NCBI RefSeq assembly: GCF_002994745.2
Contig: NC_037094.1
Coordinates: 20,933,001-20,997,000, forward strand
Direction of reading: 5' to 3'
DNA: 64,000 nucleotides
From: Rosa chinensis
Lineage: Eukaryota; Streptophyta; Magnoliopsida; Rosales; Rosaceae
The position numbers were made by a program, and so were the translations under genes. This document shows, piece after piece, positions 12,418 to 25,083 of this stretch. Below the pieces are notes generated by a model, which saw nothing but the letters and a program-made list of their open reading frames with translations, searched no databases and had not been told where the DNA came from. Within the stretch, counting starts at the first letter, position 1. Each line of letters opens with the position of its first letter.

Positions 12418-13199
12418 TGCCTCATGGACCACAGGTAGGTGGTTGGGCTAATCTACTTGGGCCTAAAGGTAATAGATTTGCATATGCAATTGTGAGGGTT
12501 TGGTTGTTGATCTCAACATAATGACTTGTGATGAAAATATATCGACAAGCACTAGTGGCGAATTCAGAAATGTTTCTCAGGTAAGGCAAGATTATTAATA
12601 GACTTCTTTTTAATTGGTTTTCAAAGAAAATTTTGTTATATTTTAATTGGAGTTATAAACTCTTAAATATGTAACAATTACATACATGAAAATTTGAGCA
12701 CAAATAGATATAACTTATTAAAGCAAAATTATGAAAAACAAAAAGAAAAATTATCAAGGGGCGAAGAGAGAAGTATAGTTTGTAGTTTATAAAAGTATAA
12801 ATATTATGTTATCCTAAAAAAGAAAAAAGTTTATACAAAAAATATTTAAAGAAATACACAATTCTCTAAACCTAGTGTAGAATAGTGATGTTGATGCCAC
12901 GAGTGCTATGTTATATGTTTGACAAATATTATCTGTACTATACTTAAGAGAAGAAGGCTTGCTCACCATAACTGAAATTTTTTACTTTTATATCCCTAAA
13001 ATATTAAATAACTTCAGGAAAAATCGTCCAAACTGTGTCTGAACTTTTCTAGACTATTAATTTTCATATGTATACTTTGAAAAATATCAATTTTTGAGTC
13101 AGACGCGACTTATTTCAAATGTATTGGTCTTTGTATCAAGAGCCACAGATGGTGAGCAGGGATGGGGAAAGCTGAAGTTAGATTTTTGTAACGTTTTTA

Positions 13200-13630
13200 G
13201 GTCGGGTGCGACGTACTTAACGTTTGATTTTAAGACCAGACGAGGTCTGAAAATCATATGTCACAGATGGTGACAGGTCGCAGATGGTGACCAACGTTTG
13301 ATTCTAAGACTATACCAGGTCTGAAAATCATATGTCATAGATGGTGACCAACATTTGATTCTAAGACCAGACGGGGTCTGAAAATCATATGTCACAGATG
13401 GTGACAGGTCGCAGATGGTGACCAACGGTTGATTCTAAGACCAGACGGGGTTTGAAAATCATATGTCACAGATGGTGACAGGTCGCAGATGGTGACCAAC
13501 GTTTGATTCTAAGACTAGACGGGGTCTGAAAATCATATGTCACAGATGGTGACCAACGGTTGATTATAAGACCAGACGGGGTCTGAGAATCATATGTCAC
13601 AGATGGTGACAGGTCGCAGATAGTGACCAA
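13200..13630 (+). repeat. ~110-bp tandem repeat with CACAGATGGTGAC words
   Basis: About four to five degenerate copies of a unit containing AAGACCAGACGGGGTCTGAA and GTCACAGATGGTGACAGG. The GTCACAGATGGTGAC word is itself near-palindromic. It lies just upstream of the LTR fragment, so it probably represents the internal minisatellite of that LTR family. Confidence 0.8.
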
Positions 13631-14394
13631 GGCAGAAAATCGGTAATCATGTTTTGGCTGGAAGAATGGTTACTACTTCAGTAGAGCTCTAGTCTGTCTG
13701 CCATTATAACTTATGGGGGTAATGGTCTAGGTTGCTGGAGACTCATAAGTATGTAGTTTAAAGGAGAGTTTTGAGAGTATTCTTCTTTTATTGTCTAGAT
13801 GAGACTTGAATTGCTTCTTGATGGTTAAGTTAGCAAATAGAACATTGTCACAGCGGTGACTTAAGTTGCCCCTTCAGTGGAAAGGATATAGAATGTAAGA
13901 AGGAATCATAGTTGCATTGTTTCCTTAAGCTGATTTGTGTGAGTTGTTGATTGATGTTCATGAGTTACTCATACGAGCTTTCATAAGCTTACCGGGTTTG
14001 TTATATGGCAACCCGGTGCACCATTCAAACGGTGTAGGGGTTAATCCTGCAGGTTAGGATAATCATAGCTGAAGCTGAGATCGCATGCTTACGGCAATAC
14101 GATAGGAAGCCATTTTTGTGACTTTACCGTTGATAAGGACTTCTGTTGTGTAGTTAGCTCTGAGTAGCATTTACGTTTTATTTTATTGTTGACAATTTAA
14201 TTCGTAAGCTTATGTAATATATGACTCTATGAAGGGGGTCAATATTGACACAGTGGGTTCAGTGCATCAATATGTAATTGGTTTAAAAGGAAAAAAGTTT
14301 TCAGGTATTTTGTATTGATGGCTGAACGATCACGCATATATAATTATGGGATTGTATATCAATTTTTATTTGTGTTAAAAATCAGGGGCGTGAC

Positions 14395-15831
14395 AGGTAG
14401 TTTCCGAATAACTGAACATGCAGCTTACAAATGTGGTCACGACGTATCAATATGTGGATCTAGATATAGAATATGCATGAAGGTTCATGGTGAACTTCAT
14501 TTACCCAAGTCAAGTGGCTCTAGACCACGGAGCGCGTTTACAAAGAGGTTGAAACGCTCACTAAAGTGACTACTTGATTAGGAAAGGATTTGCCCACGCG
14601 TTTTCATAACAAGTTTTGGATTCCATCGCGGTTCATGTTAGACATGATCTTCATTGGAAGCCCTTAAAGAGTTAAGGAAAACCGCTGAACACTTGAAATC
14701 CTATTTTGAGATGAAGGATTTTGGAAGAACATGCCTATATCTCGGTTTGGAACTTGAGCATCGTGTTGATAGATGGTTAGGCGTTTTGACAAGGTCAAGC
14801 CTTCAAGCACCCCCCATGATCGTCCGTAGTGTTGATCCTGAAAATGATCCTCTTCGTCCGAAAGATGATTACTAAGATGTGCTAGAGGCAAAGGTGCCAT
14901 GCTTGAGTACAATATTCGCATTATTGTACTTAGCTCAATGCACAAGACCAAACATCTCATATGTTGTGAACTTGTTAGCTAGTTATAGCTCTGCGCCAAC
15001 ACGACACCATCGGATTGGTGTAAAAGATATCTTTCGGTACTTGATATTATGATTGATATGGGCTTGTTCTATCTCTACAGAGAGACGATGGATTCAGACC
15101 CATCACACACTAGGAATGCCGCCAACACTGGCCTGCGTCCTCTATCCCCATCCCAAAACGACATAAGTGTTTATTGTGTTTTGGAAGGTCTTGCTGATGT
15201 TAGGTATCTCTCTGACCCACACAAAGGTCATTCCCAAACTGGTTAAGTGTTCACCATGGGTAAACACAACGATATCTTGGAGGTCTACAGAACAAACCCT
15301 AGTCACTATATCTTGGAACCATGTAGAGATCATTGCTCTTCACGAAGTGGTTCGTGAATGTATATGTATTGGAGCCATAATTACGCATGTTTGAACAATT
15401 GTGGTTTGAAGTCTACCACAGATGAGCCTACGAGCATTTAGGATAATGCTGCTTGTTTTGAACAAATGAAGCAAGGCTACATCAAAAGCGACAACACTAA
15501 GGATAATTAGTAACAACAGACTCTCCTCAAGATCAAAGTGAACTAAGTTCGATCTGAGGACAGTGTGGCAGGCTTGCTCACTAAGTCATTGCCTAAATTC
15601 CACTTTTGAGAAACATGTTGGTGGCATCGTTTGCGGAAGTTATCCGAACTCCCATGACCGTTGTCATCAAGGGGAGATGTCTACATGTATGGTCTCGAAA
15701 CGTAAAGGGTGTGTTATGCTCTTTTTCCCTTTCGACCGAGGTTATTTTTATCCCACTGGGTTTTTGTTACTCGGCAAGATTTTTAAAGAGGCAACGACAG
15801 GAGCACCATGTTTGGGTGACACAAGGGAGAG
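14395..15831 (+). pseudogene. Ty1/copia pol remnant (reverse transcriptase and RNase H)
   Basis: Translated pieces match copia reverse transcriptase (GELHLPKSSGSRPRSAFTKR; then LKELRKTAEHLKSYFEMKDF and YLGLELEHRVD). RNase H fragments follow (RPNISYVVNLLA-like; LEGLADVRYLSDPHKGHSQT). Stops and frameshifts break it throughout. Several lesions are shared with the copia element at 45940-52338, including the stop directly after the RLKRSLK segment and the deletion that removes the YVDD box. Confidence 0.85.
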
Positions 15832-16057
15832 TGTTCAAGTAAATTCAGAATATGTGTCTAGCCCAAACTCTAGGTTACTTGACCTAATTGTAATAGGGTT
15901 TTGAATTAGAGATATTCATAGATATGCGATTAATTGTACGATATATCTTTCCTTGTATAAATCTGATTCTATGTCTTGTAATCCTCTATATAAAGAGGCC
16001 CCTATTATCAATGAAAGTACGACTCAATTCTCTCCCAATTTTAGTTTTCCTTAAACA
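15832..16057 (+). mobile_element. copia LTR (3' LTR of the fragmentary element)
   Basis: It starts TGTTCAAG directly after a purine tract (ACAAGGGAGAG) and ends near TTAAACA. It shares the block CCTCTATATAAAGAGGCCCC with the 203-bp LTRs at 45940 and 52136; this contains the TATA box of the LTR promoter. It is more diverged from those two than they are from each other. Confidence 0.8.
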
Positions 16058-16292
16058 TAAAGTTTATTATTTTCATAAACAAACTACCCACTTGTAGACA
16101 GGTGACCACCCACTTCTCCACACCCATCGGGTGTGAACAGTTTCTAGTGTTATTTATATTTAATTGTATTTAAACCTAGTTATGACTCTTAGCCTTAATT
16201 AAAGATTTCAAATTATCAGGCAGCTTCTTTATTGGATAGAAGAAACAGAAAGGACGGGTAAGGTATTGTCCCCAACTCTCTTGCCCTCTCTT

Positions 16293-18006
16293 TCAAAAAA
16301 GAATTCTACAAAACCCTAAGACAAAAGAGACTTCCATAGCTTATCTTAAGTTCCGAGGTTAGGCAGCTACCTAGACTCGACCCCCCTTGAATTCGCCCAT
16401 GACAAGCACAAACCTTCGATTTAGTATCATAACTTCTGACTCGCTTGGGACTTGGGTTTAGTATCGTAACTTCTGAGTTCTGACTTGAGGTTGACATGTT
16501 TCCCATCTGCATGGCCTCTTGGCCAATTTAGTAGTAACTTCTGACTCGCCTAAGGACTTGGGTTTGGTATCGTAACTTCTGAGTTCTGACTTAAGGTTGA
16601 CATGTTTCCCATCTGCGTGGCCTCTTGGCCAATTTAGTAGCATACTGCACACATATCCGAAGATTCTTCAGCCCACCTGGGTGGGTGGTAACCTGGGCTC
16701 TGTTAACAATCTAATCATCAGTAACAATTGCGTTTACTGGCACATGTTCTTCACGTGCGATGTTTATAATCTTGAAGTCGACGTTATTGTTCTCTTATTC
16801 CCATCGCTAGTTGAAAACCAGAACAGAGAGTCGGTGATTTTCGAGTGTCGTCCGAAACTTCATCGGAGCCCATTGGAACATAAGATTTGCAACAAGTCCC
16901 CGCCATCTATACCTATTAGTATATGTAATTACCCATATCAGCAGTGGAGTTTTTCTCTTGATTGATTGCTTAAATCTAATGATTTTCAATTAGATTCGAA
17001 TTAGGTTGTGAGTTTTTTTGTGCAGACAAAAGATGAAAAAATGAAAATGGTGTGAAATTGAAAGAAGGCAATAGAAGCGAGGTAGTGAAAACTCAGGTTT
17101 TGACTTCTCTTACGCATCTGAAACATCTCAAAACCATCATCCTCTAGAGTAATTGTTTGTCTTTGAGCAAGGAGATTCTTCTTGAACCTCCTCAAGAACC
17201 TAGGGGATTTCAAACTCTGAATTCAACACCTTCACCCAAGTAGCTCTCAGATAACTAGTGGAGTAGTGGCTGCCTACCAGAACTTCCCGAATTATATTGA
17301 TCTTCTGAACAATATAATGAACATTTTTCATCAACAATTGAGCAATGGAAGCAATGAAGCATCCTTGTACAGCTTAGACTTGTCATCCAAATTAAATTGT
17401 AAAATTAAAATAATCCAAACCACATGCAAAGGCAACTGGGTCTTCCCTTCCAATTCAGCAAAACTCCAAATCCGGCGTCTTGCGGTAGCCGGATTACCGC
17501 GACTTGGTGGGTCTCCAACGCATTAATCAGAATTGACTCTGACGACATCCATTCAAACACCCTATTTCTTCTCGCTAACTGTTGATTCACTACTATTTCA
17601 AACAAACTATAATGGTCTAACAGTTCATCCAACGGCTGAGATCTCTTAGTTGCCTAAGGGCAACTAGATCTCCTGACACCACACCAGGTGGCCACCCACC
17701 TAGGTGGTAGAAGAAAATTGGAGTGGAAGTGTCCAATGAATTCAAGCTGTTGTGAATAGGTAGAAAAATTTGAAGGTAGAACTCTATATTTGACATTGTT
17801 TATTAAGGGAAGCTTGTCAATGGTACAAGACCAGTTCGAATGTGATTGATGAGGTATGAATTTGTTGCATAGCACTAATATTAATTTTTTTTTTTAATTA
17901 CTTCATACATTGTACTTAAAATCATTAGTTGATAAATAATTGGTTAATTACACTGGAGGAGATGCCCTCTCATATTATAGTCTGTGTGTCTTGGCATTTT
18001 TGTGTA
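16293..18006. other. unassigned gene-free sequence
   Basis: No protein family is recognisable in either strand. The longest frames (for example 16597-16965 plus) have no domain I know and no splice context. Apart from the tandem duplication at 16430-16640 I see no paired termini. This may be old transposon sequence. Confidence 0.5.
16430..16640 (+). repeat. 105-bp tandem duplication
   Basis: Two adjacent units (16430-16534 and 16535-16640) both start TAACTTCTGACTCGC and end CTTGGCCAATTTAGTAG, with only a few differences. Confidence 0.9.
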
Positions 18007-18762
18007 AGAGCATCTTTAGCAGACTCTCTATTGTGGCTCCTTAGCTATTTTGGAGAGCATGTTTAGTTTTTTTTACCTATTTTAGCAGCTGCACCAGACT
18101 CCTAAGAGCATCTTTAGTAATTCTAGCCATTTTAAAGTCAAATTTTAGCTAAAGTAGCTAAAAAGTCATTTTAGCTAGCCACTTTAGAATTACGTCTGCA
18201 TCAATGTTCTCTATTTTAGCTAGTTTTAAATTTATATTATTTTTTAAATGAATATTAAATAGTTTAAATGTATTTATAAATTACATAAACTAACTTAAAA
18301 GGAATGTTTTAAATTATAGAGAGTCTCATCCCGCTCTCTATATTTAGGAGCGAGATAGCTAAAAGTTATAATAGAGAGCCACTAAGGAGTCTGGTGCAGC
18401 TGCTAAAATAGATAAAAAAAAACTAAACATGCTCTCCAAAATAGCTAAGGAGCCACAATAGAGAGTCTGCTAAAGATGCTATAAGTGGCTCTCTATTATA
18501 ACTTTTAGCTATCTCGCTCCTAAATATAGAGAGCGGGATGAGGCTCTCTATAATTTAAAACATTCATTTTAAGTTATTTTATGTAATTTATAAATACATT
18601 TAAACTATCTAATATTCATTTAAAAAATAATATAAATTCAAAACTAGCTAAAATATAAAGCATTGATGGAAACGTAATTCTAAAGTGGCTAGCTAAAATG
18701 ACTTTTTAGCTATTTTAGCTCAATTTTGACTCAAAAATAGATAGCATTGCTAAAGATGCTCT
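18007..18762. repeat. interleaved inverted repeats A-B-A'-B' (MITE-derived)
   Basis: Segment A (18007-18103) is the reverse complement of A' (18385-18480). Segment B (18105-18384) is the reverse complement of B' (18484-18762). Both A and B start AGAGCATCTTTAG, and both A' and B' end CTAAAGATGCT. The two inverted pairs therefore interlock instead of nesting. The termini and the TAGCTAAAATAGC-rich sequence resemble common plant MITEs. Family and target duplication are not determinable by eye. Confidence 0.85.
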
Positions 18763-18903
18763 AAAATGGCTAAATAAAATTGCTTTAAAGTTAGTCATGA
18801 TTCATGAAGAGATTTTGGACCTTGTTTTATTTGGAAGACCCAGATGAAATTAGTGATGGACTTTTTAGAACCGAAAATCAATAAACTGTACTTTAATTGG
18901 TCG

Positions 18904-19130
18904 TAAATGTGATGTCATTCTTCCACCATATATAGGAAAAGAAGTTAAACAAAGCATGAATCCAATTCCTTCCGTCGACATCGCCCCCGTTAAATCTTTG
19001 GTATATAGTAAATGTGATGTCATTCTTCCACCATATATAGTAAATGTGATGTCATTCTTCCACCATATATAGGAAAAGAAGTTAAACAAAGCATGAATCC
19101 AATTCCTTCCGTCAACATCGCCCCCTTAAA
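18904..19130 (+). repeat. short tandem duplications
   Basis: The string TAAATGTGATGTCATTCTTC begins at 18904, 19009 and 19041. The first and third copies extend for about 87 bp, ending in a shared CATCGCCCCC region. This is a recent local duplication. Confidence 0.85.
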
Positions 19131-19182
19131 TCTTAATACTATAAAAGACCAAGACAATGTATATGTGTTGCCATATGCCAAC

Positions 19183-19962
19183 TAGGGCTGGGCATTTAGC
19201 CCGAAAACCAGAAAATTGGCCTGAAACTGGCCCGAGACAGACCCAAATGGTCCGGGCTTTAAAAAATAATTTCATAGTTTTGCAAGGCCCGGCCCGAAAG
19301 CAATATAAACCATCCGGGCCCGGGCCTAAGAAATCATGAAAAAAAAAAAAAAAAAAAAAAAGCCTGAAGGCCCGTTTACTAACATTTTCTATTAATTATT
19401 ATATAATTAAAGCTATTACCCTACTCTCTCTTCCTCTTTTCACTGTCACACACTCTCTTCTCTTCTTTTCTCCTCTTCTTCTTCTTCTTCTTCGTCTTCT
19501 TCTCTCATCGGCTAATCTTACCCTACTCTCTCTCTTCCTCTTTTCACTGCCGCACACTCTCTTCTCTTGTTTTCTTCTTCTTCTTCTTCTCTCATCGACT
19601 CATCTCCTCTGATATTCTTTGTTCATACCTTCTTTTTCTTCTTCTAGCTATGACTTTCGTCATCTTAGATACTCAAGTTTTCATTTCTATTTCTCCATAC
19701 CTCAAATTTCAGTTCATGAGTTGATGTAAACAGAGTTGCAGATCGGGAAGTTTCAATTTCCAGATCTTAGATCAAGATGGTGCAACAGGATGTTCCAAAT
19801 CTCAAGATGGTGCAACAGGCCCGAAAACCCGAGAAACCCGATCCGAAAAACACAGTCCGGTCCCGACTTCCGGAAAGCTTGATCTGAGACCAACCCAAAA
19901 ACTTCAGGCTCGGTCCCGGGCTTGGTAATATGACCCTCAGGCTGGGACCGTGCCCAGGCCTA
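19183..19962. mobile_element. non-autonomous hAT-like element
   Basis: A 780-bp element has terminal inverted repeats TAGGGCTGGGCA and TGCCCAGGCCTA (one mismatch). A perfect 8-bp target duplication ATGCCAAC (19175-19182 and 19963-19970) flanks it; 8 bp is the hAT signature. Subterminal regions are rich in GGCCCGG words. The middle has CTT/CTC-rich tracts and no transposase. Confidence 0.9.
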
Positions 19963-20120
19963 ATGCCAACGACACACACTTGTTCAAACTCTAGGAGTAA
20001 AATAACACCATCGAAAATGATGGAAATGGTCGTTTTCCATTGATCCTTTTGCGACCTAATCAATTTAACATAAATTGTTCTGATCAATCAGTCAACTCCT
20101 AAGCGACCACCTTCCTTGTA

Positions 20121-21279
20121 AGGGCTGGGCACGGGCCGGGTTCAACTAAAACTTTGCTAGGCCCTGAACCGGCCCGTTTTTTACGGTTCGGGCCCAAAAC
20201 CCGCTTTGCAACCATCAGGGACCGGCCCGTTCTATTTCTGGCCGGGCTTCCGAGTTTTCGGACCCAAATGCATATTTTCTATATATTTTCATATTTCAAC
20301 ATATTCCAAGTTCAAATACAAATTCCTTTTTATTTCCGTTTTATTTCCTTTTTCTGGGCTTTAAGCCTTTAATGCCTCCATAAACAGAAAAAAGAGAGGA
20401 AAAAAAAAAAAAGAAGATCAGTAACTTGCTAATTCTCAAATAACTTAACAAAGTAACAAATTAAAACAAGAACACCATGTTCATCTAGTAATCAACCAAC
20501 AACATAACTAATCAAATCTGATCTTTACAACAAAAAAGAAAAATCAAATCAATTTATATTAATTGATCCAAGCAAAGGACCAGAAATCAGCCGAGTCATG
20601 GAGATCAAATTACGCAAATTGACGAAACCATCACTGACATCCTTCAACCCGACTTTTCCACGGAGGTAGAGCTGAGTAGCGGACTGCGCTTCCACGGCGG
20701 GCAGGAGAGGAAGAGCGGATCGTGGGATCCATGGAAGGGGATGATCTAGTTGGAGAGAGAAAGAGGTTCTGAAAATCTGAGCGGGCCAAAGCGAAAGGTA
20801 GGGGACGAGTGAAGACGGGGCGATGAGATCGGTGAGATGGTGGCCTTGAGGAAGGTTCTGGATTTCAAAGACGAGAAGTTTCAAGAAGAGAGAGAAATGG
20901 AGTTCTGGTAACCAAAAGGAAGAAGAAGAGAGAAATGGAGTTATGCGGCTGACAGAAAAGAGAAGAGAGGAGAGAGAGAGAGTAGGGTTAGGAATTAATA
21001 TTAGAGAGAATGATTTGGTGTGGGGAGGTCTACAATATAAAAGTATGAGCCCTATTTTATAGCCAATAATATAGAGACACATGTCTCTTTTTATGTAAAA
21101 CGGGCCTGACGGGCTTTTTAATTTCTGAAAGTGCAGGCCCGGGCCCGAACCGTATTTTGAAAGTTAAGGCCCGGCCCGAACCGTTTTGATAATAAAAAAA
21201 AAAAGGTCCGGACCGTACGGGTCGGGCCTTGACAGGCCGGTCCGGGTTTACGGGTTTTCGGGCTTAAATGCCCAGCCCT
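20121..21279. mobile_element. second non-autonomous hAT-like element
   Basis: A 1159-bp element has ends AGGGCTGGGCA and TGCCCAGCCCT. The flanks are TCCTTGTA (20113-20120) and ACCTTGTA (21280-21287), an 8-bp duplication with one mismatch. Subterminal GGGCCGG-type words match the element at 19183-19962, so they are one family. A 177-codon minus-strand frame (20549-21082) lies inside. Its C-terminal part has less biased composition and might be a captured exon, but I recognise no family. Confidence 0.85.
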
Positions 21280-21287
21280 ACCTTGTA

Positions 21288-22291
21288 TGGGACTCGCAGG
21301 ATATTAAAATCATTGTATTAGTAAAGTTTTAAGTATTAAAAACAGCAGCAGAAGAATTATTCGGGGAAATATTCGATCGGGTTAGTTGATTAATGCTTGC
21401 ATAAAACCTACACTAGGTTTTCTGCAATCTCAATTCCGAGCATCCAGGGTCACACGGTACTCAATCCTCAAACTATAATATACATCCGGCCACTTGTCTA
21501 ATGTTTATGATTAAGTCGGTTAATAAAAATTATTATTATTATCGGCATGACGTAGGATCTTGGTAAAATCTCTATGTTTGTTGCTTATAAACTATAGACT
21601 GCTTAGGTGGAGGCTTTATACCAAGACTCAGAGCAGCATTTGTATCTAAGGGGAATATTAAGCAAACTTCTCTTACTTTGTTTGTTCCTAATTCCTAATC
21701 TCCTTCGTCCATCATTCTACTTTCTTTTTTTTAAAATGCAAAAAAAATAAATATAAAATGTAATTGTATTACTATTACACAAATTAACAATTATCAGTCT
21801 CTTGTTAAAGAATGCATAATATCCAACAACACACATCACATTATGTAGCTTGTGGATCAAGTAATAACATTACATGGACAGTAATTACGGTGCCCTGTAT
21901 CCAATTGTGATTGCATTAAATTCTCAAGATCTATATCACCTTGATTTCCTGGTATATATTGACCACAAACGATGTAAAGGCAATGTTGCATCACAAGATA
22001 CTACTCATTAAATGATTACAAAAATGGTGACATTAACAAAAAGGCAATAGAAGCCCTTTCTTTGGCAATGTCAATATTAATTTATTTTTATTTATTTTTA
22101 TTTTTATTTTTATTTTGTTCGACAGTATAATTCTCTATCTTTGATGTCAATGAAATGCCACGGTATTAGTTAGGTTGGTTAGCTAGCATGTCACGGCCCA
22201 CCAACCATGTCAATATTAATTTATAAGCTCACAAACAAAAACCAAAAATGTACCAAATTACACACATTATTATTACACATCACATTTTCAT
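21288..22291. other. gene-free spacer
   Basis: A/T-rich sequence with a TATTTTTATTTT run near 22080-22130 and no recognisable gene or paired repeat. Confidence 0.5.
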
Positions 22292-22300
22292 TAAGAGAAA

Positions 22301-24420
<2,120 letters not shown>

Positions 24421-24429
24421 CATGAGAAA

Positions 24430-25083
24430 TGATAGTATATGGCAGCTGACATATTGTACAGTAGATACCATCCAAAAATGTAACCTGTGAATCATCGTAA
24501 ATATAGATTCCATCTCAAGATATTTACCTCATCTCAAGATATTTACCTCATGAATCATGGTATTTCAAATAAATCTATCAATAGCTGTATGTAACCTAAT
24601 TCTTCTGCATAGTCAACACGCTCAACAATACTCTCCATTGTCTTCCACTACCCCCCTGACTCCCATCCACTCGGCACAATCCCATTGGCTGCAGCTCTCC
24701 ACTCTGGCTCAAACAGTGAGACGCCAATATAATAATTTTAATCAATAAACCCCAAAATATCTTCTTCCCCACCATAAAAACACTGCGCGTAGTTCCCGTA
24801 CCCTTCACCGGCCTCGTCCTGCCCCCAGACACCAAAAACGTTAACGTATTACACCAATCATATAATAAGCAAAAAAAGCCTGGTCCCGTTCTCGACCGTT
24901 TAAACTAGTAAGACCAACGGTTCAGATCCCACAAGGAGCTTGTTTCTTTGTTTGTCTTCATAAAAACCTTCCCTCGTTGTTTCCTAAACATTCAAACTCT
25001 CTCTCTCTCTCTCTCTGTCAGTCTCCGTTATATCAAAGTCCTCGATGGCGTTACGGTCTTAGGAACAAGAGCGAGAGTCAAAA
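24430..25083 (+). promoter_or_regulatory. 5' flank and 5' UTR of the PGSIP8-like gene
   Basis: Upstream sequence of the glycosyltransferase. A CT-rich tract at about 25000-25018 sits about 65 bp before the start codon, as often in plant 5' UTRs. I do not see a convincing TATA box at a fixed distance. Confidence 0.45.

Larger units (their letters stand above)
13015..16140 (+). mobile_element. composite nested insertion: TIR-element end, LTR fragment and Ty1/copia 3' half
   Basis: Three blocks follow one another. Block 1 (13015 to about 13960) starts like a Mutator-type terminal repeat (GGAAAAATCGTCCAAACTG) and contains a tandem repeat. Block 2 (about 13965-14393) is clearly homologous to the last 420 bp of the solo LTR at 3972-7133 and ends GGGGCGTGACA. 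Block 3 (14395-16057) is the 3' half of a copia element closely related to the one at 45940-52338. About 80 bp of unassigned sequence follow before the tandem unit resumes. No clean target duplication flanks the composite, and a few bases of the unit are missing, so deletions have trimmed it. Confidence 0.75.
1978..16292. repeat. tandem array of a ~0.93-kb unit, broken by nested insertions
   Basis: The anchor GGATTCAAAATATGGA recurs at about 1984, 2901, 3841, 7970, 11092 and 12025. A second anchor (gcaccagtggcggattcag and variants) recurs at about 2271, 3213, 7308, 8268, 11390 and 12550. After removing the insertions at 3972-7133, 8520-10265, 10491-10915, 12167-12417 and 13015-16140, the spacing is about 917-962 bp. 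A partial last unit runs 16141-16292. Each unit contains the string ATCTATACTATACTTAAGAG, like a Helitron 5' end, but I see no matching 3' hairpin plus CTAG. A short minus-strand frame of about 61-67 codons recurs in most units; I take it as a passenger. The origin is unknown: possibly an amplified intergenic segment upstream of the dehydratase. Confidence 0.85.

Noticed and set aside
16597..16965. 122-codon plus-strand frame as a gene
   Set aside because: No recognisable domain, overlaps a tandem duplication and lacks gene context.
20549..21082. 177-codon frame inside the second hAT-like element as a gene
   Set aside because: Low-complexity Ser/Leu content, no family match; kept only as a possible captured fragment.
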